NCBI GenBank assembly: GCA_947561395.2
Contig: OX387184.1
Location: forward strand, 8,370,001-8,434,000
Direction of reading: 5' to 3'
DNA from: Buxus sempervirens
Lineage: Eukaryota > Streptophyta > Magnoliopsida > Buxales > Buxaceae
DNA: 64,000 bases
The translations under genes and the position numbers were made by a program. The notes under the pieces are model-generated. The model worked only from the letters and a program-made list of their open reading frames with translations. It was not told the origin of the DNA and did no database searches. This document shows, piece by piece, positions 22,403 to 35,066 of this stretch (position 1 is the stretch's first letter; each line of letters starts with the position of its first letter).

Positions 22403-22547
22403 TTGTATCCGGCAACTCAGGCCGGATACAAGTGTTCTTCTTTGTATCCGATGGAACATACCGGATACAAGCAGACCTCAGTGTATCCGGCACCATAGGC
22501 CGGATACATTAAAGTACTTGTGTATCCGGCCTGATATACCGGATACA
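22403..22547. repeat. Four phased palindromes, 39-bp period
   Basis: Palindromes TTGTATCCGG...CCGGATACAA at 22,403-22,431, 22,442-22,470, 22,482-22,508 and 22,521-22,547. Centres at 22,417, 22,456, 22,495 and 22,534 are exactly 39 bp apart. They lie upstream of the TATA box. Confidence 0.92.
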
Positions 22548-22708
22548 TAAGTTTTGCTCAAAATTAGGGTTTTCCGAGAGTTTTTCACTTTTACCATCAT
22601 GTCCTTTATTAAATGAAGGGAAATCTCGGAAATAGCCTTAGGGTTAAGGTTGCCATAGACATTATGTTGTGTCTACCATTCTCACCAACCCTAACCCTAA
22701 CCTTTGCC

Positions 22709-22717
22709 TATAAATAG
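22709..22717 (+). promoter_or_regulatory. LTR TATA box
   Basis: TATAAATAG about 175 bp after the last palindrome centre. Confidence 0.65.
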
Positions 22718-24628
22718 GAGGCTCCTCCTTAAGCAAATGGCCATTAATTCTTGTTTTGAATTCTCGCCAAGAAGAACTCCAAGAGAAGAAGAAAACCGCT
22801 GCGGGATCGCTTCCAGAACCCAGGTAAGCCTCAAACTTTTCTTTTATTTTCTGTCTTTACATTCCTAGATTTAGATATCTTCTTCTACCTTTCTGTAGAA
22901 TAAGGCCTTCTTTGTGTGTAAAAACCCTTCCCCGGCTCAAAGTATCTCGAGACTCCCCCTAACCGTAAAACGTGAAGGCGGGATCTAGGAGAAACGAGAT
23001 TGGGGATTGACCTTAGTGCTAGAACCTATGTAGCATAAAGCCTTTTGATTGATTGTAAACCGTTTCATATTCAAAGTACCCTTGATTATCTTGAAGAACC
23101 GTGTTTAACGGGGAGAGAGAACAAAGGGAAACGATAATGGAACGGAACCCTAGGTTGTTTTAGAACCTTATGTTGATGAATATGTATGCATGCTATTGAT
23201 CTTGTATGGTTTTTCACACTTGCACATACATATCACTATTTTGGCGGGATAGGCTCACATTTGGGGATTTATTACATTCATTACGATAAATATCAAATAA
23301 ATGGCCTCAATCAATTCTGGAATGTCTTTGGATGATTTTTAAAGGTTTTGTGTTCATCTTGCACGAATTGCACACACTTTGTCACATTTTTACATTGGTT
23401 TTACTCAAAAAGGGCTTAACTTGACAGCAACTGTACCCCGACTTCGGACACTCATAACTTCATCGTCCGGATGAATTTTGGAGTGATTTCAGAACTATGG
23501 GAAAGGTGAGGCTGTCTAGTTTATGTCCACCAAATTTCATTAATTTCTATCAAGCGCATTTTTGACACCTCTCTGTCGAAGTTGATTGGACAGTTCAGGT
23601 CCAAATACAGAACTTGTCACTTCGACGGAGCGCCATGTGTTCGTTTTAAATCCGATTCGAGTGATTTTTGTTTCTGGGCACTCCTTTATGAGTCTATTTT
23701 TAAATCCAATTGATTTCATAATTTTTTGATTTAAATTGTGTCGTGGAGAGCAGATTTACTCAGAACTGCTCATTAGTACTTTTCTGGGTCAGTTTGTGAT
23801 CCTCGGGGCCTGTTCGGGAAGTCACCCAAGGCACATCCGAATGAGTTTTTGTATGAGGTTAGTTTCTTTTGAAAGGTGGCCATACAGAATTCATTGACAC
23901 CAAATTTCACGGATTTCTATGGAGTAGATTTTTCTAGGTGATTTTCCAAAGTTGCCTACTTGTTACTTTTAATCATCCCCAGCAGCAACTTACAAGAAGC
24001 ATAACTCCTAGGTTTTCACCCGGAATTACTTGAAATTTTGCATGAGACTATTATTTACCATAATCTTTCAAATGGATTTGGTTTGGTTTGATTTAAAATT
24101 GGATTTGAATGATTTCAAGACAAATGGCATTACTTTTCACCGAATTTTCCGGATTTGATTCAACTTGGCTTTGTACATTCTTTTGCTTGGATTTTTATCC
24201 TTTTATGACATTTCAGAAATGATATTGACATAAGAGAAGGTCTAAAATCCATTTGGATCTTCATGTGAATATATCATACACTTGTTCCTTTTTCAAGGCT
24301 TTTCATGATTTTTTTTAGCAAGCTTCCTATTTTCTTTTAGCATGAACAAACACTTGGCAACCACCTCGTGTGGATGAATGGTGGTGCCTAACACCTTCCC
24401 CCGTTCATAATCTAATCCCCTTACCCATCTCTGGATTTGATTTTCAAGTAGGGTTATTTTTACCCTAGAATGTGCTTTTTAGCTCATTTTGCTTGTTTTT
24501 AATTCTTTTGGTGTCCATTCACACCCAAAATCTGAATGGTGGTGACTCTCCCATTTTTACATTGAGCCCCGTGTGTTGACGGAGGGATGATCATTCCGGT
24601 GATTTTTTCCCGTGTCTCACACCTAACA

Positions 24629-26840
24629 AAACAAATTATGCGTCCAACCCCTCCCATCCCCCTAATTGCATGTCCCACCTCCTACCAACCCCCAAATTAC
24701 ATTCCCCCACCACCCTCCCCAAATTACACACCAACCCCACTATTCTATAAAATTTATGCCCCCAGCCCCAACAAAAACCCACTCAACCTTTTCTTTTAAT
24801 TTCGTATTGATATTTCTGAAAAAAAAACAAATAAAAAAATACATTTCAATTGTTTGTAGCAAACCAGTAAAAGCATATTATTGATGACACCAAAAGTTAA
24901 TATATAAAAATTCCACACAAAAAAAAAACATATATTGTGAGCCCCCTAAGTCGATGAAATAAAATCAAGCTTATGTTCTTTGTGAGTTGCTCCTCACAAC
25001 CCTTTTGATCATGTCACAAACTCTCATGTTGCTCAGCAATGGTTGGGTTCATTTGTTGCTTTGTCCCTGTTGATACATGGAAGCACTTAAAATTAGTAAT
25101 GCAAAGGCAGGAAAATCTTTACTTATAAATGGTCTCTAGTTATGGTGGCAAAAACACAAATATAGCAAGGAGGTGGTTTACATGGTTGTGTACGCCCAGA
25201 AAAACAATTGACAAACACACAGTGTTTGGGATCCCGAGAAACTAACAAGGATAAGGAATACTTACTAGCTATAAGATCACTTTCGACACCAAGAGCTTGA
25301 CCTCTAATTGAACTATCGTAGTTCCACTTCGGTAGGTGCTTAAGGTTAACTATATTAAGATGTGTCTGAAAAAGACACTAGAAACCAAGTTTATCAAGAT
25401 ATTCACACATAACTATCATCCAAATAGATAAACAAGTGCAAAAAAGTAAAGTAGACAAAAAGTTATTACCCACGCTTTTCTTCTAATGTCCACACCAGAT
25501 CCATAGATCCTGTTCATCCATGAAAAACCAACAGGTTAGAGGTTTGCATAATAGAAAAGGAAAAAAGAAGATTTCTTTGAGCCATGAATAAATAGTAATA
25601 GTAAATAAAATAACAAGAGCCATGCATTAAAAGAGTTTGCTTTATGAAGGAACTGCAGCAAGCACTATGGCACGCCTTAACCCCCACTTTTACCTGTAGA
25701 AGAAAGGCACTAAGTGAAGATTTGAAATCGAAAACTAGCGCTAAGAAATAGATAAAATAAATATATATCTTCATTAAACTTAACCGCAACTCTATAACTC
25801 AATATCTTATCTAACAAAAAGACCAAAGGATGCCAAGTATAACTCAAAAAGAAAATTACAAAAATCAGAGTACTAAATATCAAAACTAGTGCCAAACACC
25901 AAGTAATTACTGATCACTGAGATACACCAAGCCACTTTGAGAAGTTGTACATCAAACTCTGTGTAATCGCTGTCTGAGATACACCAAGCCACGTGGTACC
26001 TATGAGAAGGTGTGAGAGAATCAAAGAAATACAATTCCTAGGTAAGACAAATGAAATTGGATAGAGTTGGTCAGAAATGATAACAGGAATGAGGATTGTT
26101 ATGGTTTCATATAATTAATTGAAGAAAACATTTTTGATACATTTGAACGGTAGAATAGGATTCTTGTTGTCCACCTGAACAAGTTGGGTAAGGTTTTCTT
26201 TTTGTTTGCCTGTTGTGTAAGAATATCATTTATTTCTACTTTCTTAACAGTTTATGGTTATATATGATGTAATATAAGCATGTATAACTGAGAAAATTGT
26301 TTCATGAGAAGCATAATTTATAATGTTGTAATGAGAAGCTGTTGATCATTAGTTGTAATTTGGGATTGTGTCAGAAATTGGTGAAGCAAGATCCATAACT
26401 GTTTAGATGATAGAGTTATAAACTAACTAATAGTGTTACCAAGTTTAAACTATCAAGGTCTGAGATCTTAATGAGGGTATCGATCATGAAATTTCCTCTT
26501 TGAGTCCATGTATGAGAAGTCTCATATTTGAAAATATCGGGATTCATTGAAATGAAATAGTGGAAATTATCACGTGCTTGGCAGATATATGGAGCCACCA
26601 ATATTCAGGTCAGGCAACTTAAGTGTAACCTTAACTGGTTAACCTTTCTCCTGTGCTTGGCAGTTGGATCATATTTTGTTTCTATTATTGTATTGTTCAT
26701 ACATGTATAGTAAGTTGCCTCTTTCAATATATAACGTAACTGTAAAATAAATCCCCATTTCCTCATTAGGCAGAGAGTCTGTCATATATAGTGCTAGTTT
26801 ACACGCGTCTTATGTTTTGTGTGTTTCATGCTTTTTGCAG
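24629..26840. other. No gene recognised
   Basis: A proline-codon-rich C-rich stretch (24,640-24,780) is low-complexity. The MTK N-terminal exons expected here for an intact gene are not visible. Nothing else can be supported. Confidence 0.5.
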
Positions 26841-27228
26841 TTGCCGAATTTTGTGGGAATGTGGAGTTATGCAGGCATACCGAGAAGGTTGTGCTTTCAG
26901 ACCCATATAAAGTGTCTGAATATAACCGTTGGACTTCTCCTTATCTTGATCGTGATGCCGAGGCTGTTCGGAATGATGATATATTGAAGATTAATGTTGC
27001 TGAGCTGAAATCAATGCATGTTTCTATCTTTGTAGTACGCTTCGTTTCTGGAGAACGAGATAAATTTTTTTTGAGAGTGTCAGTTCTTTATTATATATTT
27101 GAATAGAGAAATCTTCTTATGTTTGATCTTTCACTTATAGGTTTTGCGAGAGAACCCAAGCCCTAATTCATGGTGATTCTTCCACACTGGTTCAGTCATG
27201 GTGACCGGTGATTCCACTCAGGTTATAG

Positions 27229-27408
<180 letters not shown>

Positions 27409-27539
27409 TAAAGATCTTTGTTTGTGCTGGCACCATTTTAATTGAGGATCCTTATGGAAAGTTGGAAGGACTGAAATCATATATCCAGATGAGTTAACAG
27501 AAAGGGCAAAAAAATCAATGGTACCTCGTAATATTTTTG

Positions 27540-27665
27540 ATTTTTAATAATGGAAAATATATTAAGATGAAGAGATACAACCAGGCATGTACACGATAGA
27601 AACTCCTGACTATCTAAACCTCTGCAAGACTCTCTTCTTGAAGCCCAAAACAAAAAACAGCTGAG
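27540..27665 (-). mobile_element. LINE 3'-end-like fragment in an MTK intron
   Basis: Minus strand ends with CATCTTAATATATTTTCC and an AT-rich tail, resembling the 3' untranslated end of plant L1-type LINEs. Short and without coding sequence, so tentative. Confidence 0.35.
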
Positions 27666-28611
27666 AGAAGATTGCACTAAAGCAAAGTAGATGAAGGTTT
27701 TGAAGCATATATTTCACGTCACCTATAAAGCAAAGTAAATGGCTGCATTAAAAGGCCTTCTTATGATTCCTATTGAATTCGAATTTTTTCTTGACAATAA
27801 ATGCGGGAAATTGGTATTGTTTTATTATTATTGTTATAGTTATTTTTTCTTTCAACTTTCCTTTCTTGATTTCTGCTTGTTGAACCTCTTATTATGCAGA
27901 TATATAAAGTATGGCTATTGAGGACCATCGAAGACACTTGGAATCTTTTCCAGAAGAAGTTCACTAATCTTTGGGATGAGAACTGGGCTGGCACTGGTGA
28001 GGCATATCTACCATCAATTTATAATAGCACGGAGCTTCAGATGCTTGTGAAGAATAAATACATGAAAGATTTGTTCCATGAGACTCTCGGATTTGGTGCT
28101 GCAAAAATGATAAGGGGCATACCAAAATCAGTATTTGTCTACCTTATGTTTGTGCATTCCAAAATCAGTATTTATCTCCTCTATTTTTGTACATATCTTT
28201 CAAATTTTTCTCTTTATGTATTCTCTGTTTGCTTTTAATTTGGCTAAAATTATACTTGAAATGAAGATGCATGCGGATCACTCTGTCCTTCCAGCTAGGT
28301 ATATTCCAAAACGTCAATCAATCAATCAATCAAAGCCAAATGCCTTATCCAACTACTTGGAATTAGCACATGAATCCTTTTCCTCCGTCCCAATCTATCA
28401 AAGACCATATATTTGAGTAACCTATGCTATGGGCATTCGTATCTATTCCAACACACTCCATCCATTATTTTAGGTCTCCTCCTTACCCTTGTAGACTTTT
28501 CAATGAATATGCTCTCACGCCTTCGTATAGCTGCCTTACTAACTCTGTTCTTGATATGCCTAAACCATATTTACTTTTCATGCCCAGACTAACTTTCAAA
28601 AAATAATGAAT

Positions 28612-28705
28612 ATATATCAGATAATTAAAATATTCGTTCAGAATACGATCCTTGAATATATATATCAGATAATGAAAATATTCATTCAGAATACCATCCT
28701 GTTTG
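28612..28705. repeat. Short tandem duplication in an MTK intron
   Basis: ATATATATCAGATAATTAAAATATTCGTTCAGAATACgatCC and a near-copy lie about 53 bp apart. Confidence 0.6.
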
Positions 28706-29088
28706 CAAGTTATTTTGAGAATAACTGGAGCTACTCTACATTGTTTAGAGAAAACCCGCTTCATTTAATTGTTACCATGTGAAACAGAGAAAAGTCAGTC
28801 TTATGTCTTGTTTAACTTTAACCTACCAAAGTGAAAATTTCTGATCATGGAATTTATATATAGAATTCCTGGTGTTCACAAGTGCTGCATCTGATGATCT
28901 GCAGGAGAATAGTGGGTGTAGCTCATGTTGAAGATTTCGAATCTATTGCAGATGCTGAAAAAAGAGCAGAGTGTGAGCGTCGAGCTTTAACATTTGCAAA
29001 GATGCTTCTTAAGGAAAGGCATGGGTTCCATACCGTCAGTCAAGTTGCTTCAGCCATTCTGGAACTTCAAGACAAAGCCTTGAAATGA

Positions 29089-30118
29089 CCAGCTTCCTTC
29101 ATGATTGGTTATATCTTTCAGATTAACCGTTTGTAGAAGGTTATGTTATGTGGTATATAATTATTAAAAAAAAAAAATGTTTGTAGTACATAACTGTTCT
29201 TTCCCTTGTAAATTCATGTTGAGCTTGTGCTTGACAAGGAAAGTTGTTGTGGGTCCCTTCTCTTGAGGGCACCAACCGTTCAATAATAGAATTAGCTTTG
29301 GTTTAACATTTTAATAGAAATAAGGATTGGGTTAAGGTTTATTCCCGATGGCAGTGAGATGGGGTGAAATGTATTTTACTGTTATTTACTTGCTGTTTTT
29401 TTTTTTCTGCAAACCACATGCTTTTGCTTAAAGCTGAAATGCATGAATAAGCACTTGAGCAATGCCAAACATCAACAAAGTCGAATTAAACATCCCTTAT
29501 CGTTCCAGTTATAGTGGACAGTGTCAATGTTGTTTTCGTGATTATAGAAGTTGATATTTTATTAAATCTAGTTTATATTATCATGTTTTGAGCGGTTGAC
29601 TTTTGGTGGTGAATTAAACTGCGATGCAGTTCCTTTTTCTGATCATGGCTTATGTTTAACATTACCAAAAAAAAAAAAAGGCTCATGTTTAAGATGCTGC
29701 TTTATATGTTAGATCAGAGATAAGTTGGCGCATGAGCAAACTAAAGACAGTGGTTTCATATGATCATAAATGCACATACAAGTACCTGAATTTTCAAGGA
29801 AATTTTATCATTTCTGTAAATTATTTTTGGGAATCCAACTTTAATTTTCCACATAAAAATAATTTCTCAATTCAATCAGTTGGTGAAGGACTTCACACAC
29901 CTTCTATATATACATTATTAAGCAGCGGAGATTTTTTATACACAGTAGTCTTAATCCACTGTTCTCTGAAATGTCAGTTCAGCTCAGTTGATAAGGGATC
30001 TTAAGGATCAAATTAGTCTCTGTTCGCATCTTTTCTGAGCTTGACTACTGATTTCACTTCTACTGTCGCGTAACAGAGAAAATTCAATTACTGTCCTATG
30101 ATTTTTTTTTTCCGGTTA
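29089..30118. other. Intergenic, MTK pseudogene to PPR gene
   Basis: AT-rich sequence with two poly-A runs (near 29,165 and 29,668). No gene or repeat recognised. The pseudogene and the PPR gene converge here. Confidence 0.5.
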
Positions 30119-32938
30119 CTACCAATAATCTCTGCATGAACACCTTCCATCCTTGAAGGAATGAAAACGACGTGAATCCCTCAACACTATCTCTATCCCT
30201 TCCACTTGAGATATAAACTTCATCCAATTATGACAATCCTGACATACTCTCAGATTCTTGATCACCCTGATTACACCTTTGGTAGCAGATCCACCATGTA
30301 TGAGACCCAAGGACACAGCCAGCTTCTCACTATGGCAACCAATGATTGCTTCCTTCTGTGATTCTTCGACATCATGAAGCACACTCTCTGTCATTGGCAG
30401 GTAACCAATTTTCCTGCATTCATCACTCAACTCCTCTAGCTTCCCATAGATTTCATTCCTCCAAGGGTGAGATACATCTCCAGCTACAAATATGTGTGTC
30501 CTGTTACCAGCCTCTATCCAGCTGCATCCAACTTCTTTCTTTAACCCTTTGCTTCTCATAGAATTCCGAACTCTTATTGCTTCCTCCCACATGCCGGACG
30601 AGGCATAAAGATTGGAGAGAAGAATGTGAGTAGTCTCATCTTCAGGTTCTGACTCTAGAATTATGGTTGCAGCATGGATGCCAAGCTCAAGTTGCTTATG
30701 AGCATGACAGGCCCCAAGCAACACTCTCCACAGGTTCAAGGAAGCACCATGACTGGGCTTGAAGAGACTATCTCCATCTTCAATAAACTTTATGGCATGG
30801 TCAAATTGGCCTGACCTACTGAACATATCAACCATACATGCATAGTGCTCGATGCTTGGATTCAGACCATATTCCTTCCTCATGGAACTAAAGTATTGAG
30901 TTCCTTCTTCTATTAGACCACCATAAGCACATGCTGTGAGTAGTCCAAGGAAAGTTACTTGGTTGGGATTGACCCCTTCTCTTTTCATCCTCTGGAAGAG
31001 TTGGAGGGATTCATGAGCCATTCCATGATGTGCATATCCTGTTATCATGGCTGTCCATGAAAATACATCCTTCCTTCCCATCCTTGAAAATACTTGGGCT
31101 GCGTCGTCAGCATTGCCACATTTTGAATACATGGATACCATGGCATTGTTAATTGACAGAAAAGAAGACTGGCGAGAATAAATAGAGTGGTGGAAGTATT
31201 TCACAATGATGGCATGAAACTGCTTTCCCAGTTGCAGTGAAGCAAGTTTGCCACAAGCTGTCAGAAGAATTGAGAAGGCCAAATAATCTGAGGGAAAGCC
31301 TTGCTCATGCAGTTTTACAAAGACCATGACAGCATCCTCCGATCTGCCATTGATGGAATATGCATCCATCATTGCGTTCCAAGAGTATGAGTCCCTGTTT
31401 CTCATCCCTTTGAAAATTTTCTCTGCATCAGCTACCCGATTGCACTTTGAATACATTGTAATTATGGCATTTGCTGTTGAAATATCAAATCCATCAGAAG
31501 CAATTCTCCTCAATATATACCCATGAATTTCTCCACCTCCTCCTGAATACTGTGATCTGGAAGGTCCGGATGAAGCTGCACTAAGGATAACAGTGAAACT
31601 GTGAGCATCTGGCTCAACACGTGATGACTGCATTTTCTTGAAAAGTTCCAAACAATTCTCCCATTGCTCATTCTGCTCATAACCAGAGAGCATTGAGTTC
31701 CATGTTATGACATCCTTAGAAGGCAACCTGTCAAACACCATTCTTGCTTTTCTAACTTCCCCACACTTGGAGTACATGGTGATAAGAGAATTGCCGATGC
31801 TTGTATCAAGGTCTAGCCCTGACCTCATCATATGTGCATGGATTTCTCTTCCATGCTCCAAAGCTGAAACCCCAGAAACAGCACTGATAACACTGAGTAA
31901 AGTGATGCGGTTTGGTTGTGCCAAATTTTCATATCTCAGCATCTTATGAAACAAGTTTATTGCAGTCTCATCTTCATCATTCTGTTCATTACCCGCAATA
32001 ATTGAATTCCATGAAACAACATTTTTCCTAGATGTCTTATCAAACACAAGCATTGCTTTTTCCAAGTTCCCACATTTGGCAAAGAACGTAACAAGAGAGT
32101 TTCTCAGATTTGTCTCGCCGAACAGTCCATCTTTGACAATCCTTCCAAGAATTATTTTCCCGTACATTTGTTCCCCTGAGGAAAGACAAGCACTTATCAT
32201 GCTAGTATAAGTGCGCTCTGTTGGGACTACCAGTCCATTTGTGAGCATATCATCAAACAAATAAAATGCATCAGTCCAACATCCATGTGAGACATAGGCA
32301 GCTATGATAGAATTCCACAACGGGATATCATCAACAAAAGAAGTTGGGACCTCATCGAAAACCCGCTGAGCATCTTCTAGGAGCCCACAATTTGAGTACA
32401 TGGTTATGAGGGAAGTTCGTACGCCAGCCTCTAACCCAAAACCAGTTCTTATCGACAAACCATGGAGTTTTCTACCGAGAGAAATATTCCTCAGACTGGA
32501 ACTCACTTTGAGGAGGCTCCCCAGAGAAAACTCATTGGGCATCAATCCTTCCTCCATCATATTCTCGAACACACTAAGCGTCTGTAAGAAATTCCCAGAT
32601 CGAGTATATCCAGAAATCATGGTAGACCAGGAGACATCATCTTTGTTAGACATTTTATCGAACAATCGTCGTGCATCGTCTGCTCTATCGTGTTTAACGA
32701 GAGAGCTCAAGATTTTATTGCATGTGAAAGAGTCCAGCAAAAAGAGACTACTCTCTAGTTCGAGGAGTAACTTGGGTACCTCTTCGATTCGTCCCTGAGA
32801 GCATAACTGGCGGAGATTTGCAACTTTCTGTTCATTATTTGGAGAAATGGGGTTGCAAAAGTGAGCCCGGATATTATCGCAGGGTAATCGCAGGAAGAAC
32901 GAAGGCACTGATACGGCAGCCGAAGAGATGGTTGCCAT
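30119..32938 (-). CDS. PPR protein, PLS class, DYW subgroup
   Basis: 939 residues, one exon. The N-terminus (MATISSAAVSVPSFFLRLPC) is rich in Ser, Ala and Arg with few acids, as in mitochondrial or chloroplast targeting peptides. From about residue 55 to 720 there are repeated PPR units such as YTRSGNFLQTLSVFENMMEE and ITMYSKCGEVRKARMVFD. The E region begins LWRVLLGACHAHKQLELG, and the DYW domain has the deaminase-like HSEKLAVSLGLI, VCQDCHNWMKFIS and the terminal CSCRDYW. DYW proteins edit specific cytidines to uridines in organelle transcripts, with repeats selecting the site; the target here is not predictable by eye. The gene looks intact. Its 5' end and upstream region were copied with the BSP genes: fragments lie at 14,416-14,483 and 38,829-38,895. 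Confidence 0.96.
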   Translation of the reverse strand: MATISSAAVSVPSFFLRLPCDNIRAHFCNPISPNNEQKVANLRQLCSQGRIEEVPKLLLELESSLFLLDSFTCNKILSSLVKHDRADDARRLFDKMSNKDDVSWSTMISGYTRSGNFLQTLSVFENMMEEGLMPNEFSLGSLLKVSSSLRNISLGRKLHGLSIRTGFGLEAGVRTSLITMYSNCGLLEDAQRVFDEVPTSFVDDIPLWNSIIAAYVSHGCWTDAFYLFDDMLTNGLVVPTERTYTSMISACLSSGEQMYGKIILGRIVKDGLFGETNLRNSLVTFFAKCGNLEKAMLVFDKTSRKNVVSWNSIIAGNEQNDEDETAINLFHKMLRYENLAQPNRITLLSVISAVSGVSALEHGREIHAHMMRSGLDLDTSIGNSLITMYSKCGEVRKARMVFDRLPSKDVITWNSMLSGYEQNEQWENCLELFKKMQSSRVEPDAHSFTVILSAASSGPSRSQYSGGGGEIHGYILRRIASDGFDISTANAIITMYSKCNRVADAEKIFKGMRNRDSYSWNAMMDAYSINGRSEDAVMVFVKLHEQGFPSDYLAFSILLTACGKLASLQLGKQFHAIIVKYFHHSIYSRQSSFLSINNAMVSMYSKCGNADDAAQVFSRMGRKDVFSWTAMITGYAHHGMAHESLQLFQRMKREGVNPNQVTFLGLLTACAYGGLIEEGTQYFSSMRKEYGLNPSIEHYACMVDMFSRSGQFDHAIKFIEDGDSLFKPSHGASLNLWRVLLGACHAHKQLELGIHAATIILESEPEDETTHILLSNLYASSGMWEEAIRVRNSMRSKGLKKEVGCSWIEAGNRTHIFVAGDVSHPWRNEIYGKLEELSDECRKIGYLPMTESVLHDVEESQKEAIIGCHSEKLAVSLGLIHGGSATKGVIRVIKNLRVCQDCHNWMKFISQVEGIEIVLRDSRRFHSFKDGRCSCRDYW

Positions 32939-33788
32939 GGTGGAAAATAAGCGGAAACAGAAGCTTGAAGCTATTCACAGTAATTCACGAAAAAGATGAC
33001 CATATACCCAAACAGTATGATCGGTTCATTTCGCTACAAATGATAACAATTTTAACGGTAACAACGGTCAAAATCCAATGTTAACATGTGCTTTACAATC
33101 GTCCATTCGGATAATTCTTTTAATTTTGGGTTTATATCGCGGTGTCCTTTATCTACAACCTTATTTGTAGTGTTTTAAGATTACTTAAAAATTTACAGTT
33201 ATATCATTCACGGTACACATGGCATGTTCCCAATGTATGCTCCAAATAAGATCATGGATAAAAGGGATCTCAATTGTTAATTTTCGTCTATTGAGCTCAT
33301 CTCTCACACGGAGGATCCTGCGAAGACAGCCGTTGGTCCGTTGGTCGGTAGGAAAACTCGTGAATGCTTTGCTTTAAAAGTTTTGTCGTGTGTTTGGTTT
33401 AACCGGAAATCCGCTTTGACCCGGCTCATTCACGTTTTTGTATTGAAAGAGGATTTTGTTGCGAGGGGCAGCATCTGGAAACTTAAAATCTTGAATGGCT
33501 TTCTCATTTTTTTTTTCTACTACACTGCACGTGTCGAACTGCACGTATGAAGAAAGAGATAGAGAGAGAGTGAACTGTTTCGTAATTGATTACTAAGTTT
33601 TTAAAAAATTGAATAGTTTTGATTATTGTACCATTTTATTAATGAATATTTAGAATGACATACAAGGGCTGTTTTGGAAACACGCACACTTTGCTTGGCA
33701 CGATTCCGAAAGGAGCACTTTATGTTATATATAGTATAGATTATCCACAAAAAAAAAAGGAGCAAAGGCTTGTGCAATCAAAAGTTTG

Positions 33789-33968
33789 CTACTTTTTTTT
33801 TTTTTTTGATATAAAAATAAAATTTCAATCAACTGATTAGCTTGGAACAATAAAGTGCGCCCCAAAAAGTCATAAAAACAAACCTATTAACACTCACAGG
33901 AACCTCAAAATTAGTCAATTGATCGGCAACAGAAATTGCTTCACGGTATATCTTCTTATTCTAGACTG
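33789..33968 (-). mobile_element. LINE 3' end fragment (block II copy)
   Basis: Minus-strand translation IYREAISVADQLTNFEVP continues to a stop and then an A-rich tail (poly-T at 33,791-33,808 on plus). It keeps VADQL, typical of plant LINE RNase H ends, better than the block I copy. Confidence 0.65.
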
Positions 33969-34196
33969 CACAGAAATTTGCTACTGAAGCAAGTCAGCAT
34001 GCACCAGTTTGTGAAACCTAATAAAGTCTTAAAGCAAGTCACAAACTGGTCATACTGACTTGTGCCTTGCCTACCAAAAAAAAATACTGACTTGTGCCTT
34101 AAATGACGGATTTTAAAAGTCTTTAAGGCACAATCAATTGGCTAGAAGACAAGTGTGGGCACTGGGGTGGGCAGGCAACCGCGTTCTTGACGGACT

Positions 34197-34815
34197 CTCA
34201 AGTGCATGCAGGTCTTGCCGTGTCTGTAGTAAACCTATCTTTGTCGTCTGGGATACGTGTGTTTTGGCGGGTCAATTCGTTTCACGTTAAACCCACTTCG
34301 TCCCAGGCCAGTGAGCAGGACAAACACAAGGTATTGACTAATCAGCCGTGAAGCAACTTGTTCCGGTCTAAAATATTTGCCCGTCAAGAACGCGGTTGCT
34401 CTGGTCTTTCTTTCGTGCTTCCATGCGAAGACACGCACGCATTTTGGCCAGATTCAGTTCTGAATACCAACGAACTATTCACAAGTATCCCGTTAGTAGC
34501 CGAGGCTGGGCAGGAAATGCATGGGTCTTGCCGTGTCTGTGGGGGAGACCAATTATTTGCCGTCTGGGATACGTGTGCGTTTTTGTGGGTCAATTCGTTT
34601 CATGTTAAACCCACTTCGTCCCAGGCCAGTGAGTGAGACAAAGACAAGGTATTGACTAATCAGCCGTGAAGCATCTTTGTTCCGGTCTAAAATGTCTGCC
34701 CCATTTGAGAGTCCGTCTTTCTTTCGCGCTTCCATTTCCATGCGAAAACAAGCACGCATTTTGACTAGATTCAGTTCTCATTCTTCTGAATACCAACGAA
34801 CTATTCATGAGTATC
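34197..34815. repeat. Internal tandem duplication, about 0.3-kb units
   Basis: The segment from GGTCTTGCCGTGTCTGT through GTATCCCGTTAGTAGCCG occurs twice, starting near 34,205 and 34,526. Block I has one copy (about 9,445-9,735), so the duplication arose in block II or was lost from I. Confidence 0.82.
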
Positions 34816-35066
34816 CCGTTAGTAGCCGGCCGGCCGCACTTCTACCTTTCGGCTAGCCTTATAATTTCATCCGAAGAGGAGTAAATTAAAACATAAAAAG
34901 GATTACTTTAATTTCCCACCAAAAACTTCCATGTTAAAGTAAGAGAGATCGTTCGATCTCGTTCTTTATTCTCATAATTAAATAGTACATAAAGCTGTGT
35001 AGAACACCGTTTATTTTACTATATTCCTTAACAAGTTGGAAATAATCAAGTGATTTATATATCACT

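Larger units (their letters stand above)
21826..24628 (+). mobile_element. Large LTR (probably solo), about 2.8 kb
   Basis: Begins TGTAGACACC and ends CACACCTAACA. It has a TATA box at 22,709, a splice-donor-like CAGGTAAGCC near 22,820, and the long non-coding body typical of large Tat/Ogre-type LTRs. It resembles LTR A only in style. No coding domain and no partner LTR in the window. No target duplication was recognised, so the ends are less certain than for A and B. Confidence 0.65.

Noticed and set aside
22690-22702. Telomere-like CCCTAACCCTAACC
   Set aside because: Only two units, inside the LTR just before its TATA box; not an interstitial telomere array.
24587-24884. Proline-rich short frames
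   Set aside because: C-rich low-complexity sequence, no signal peptide or repeat logic.
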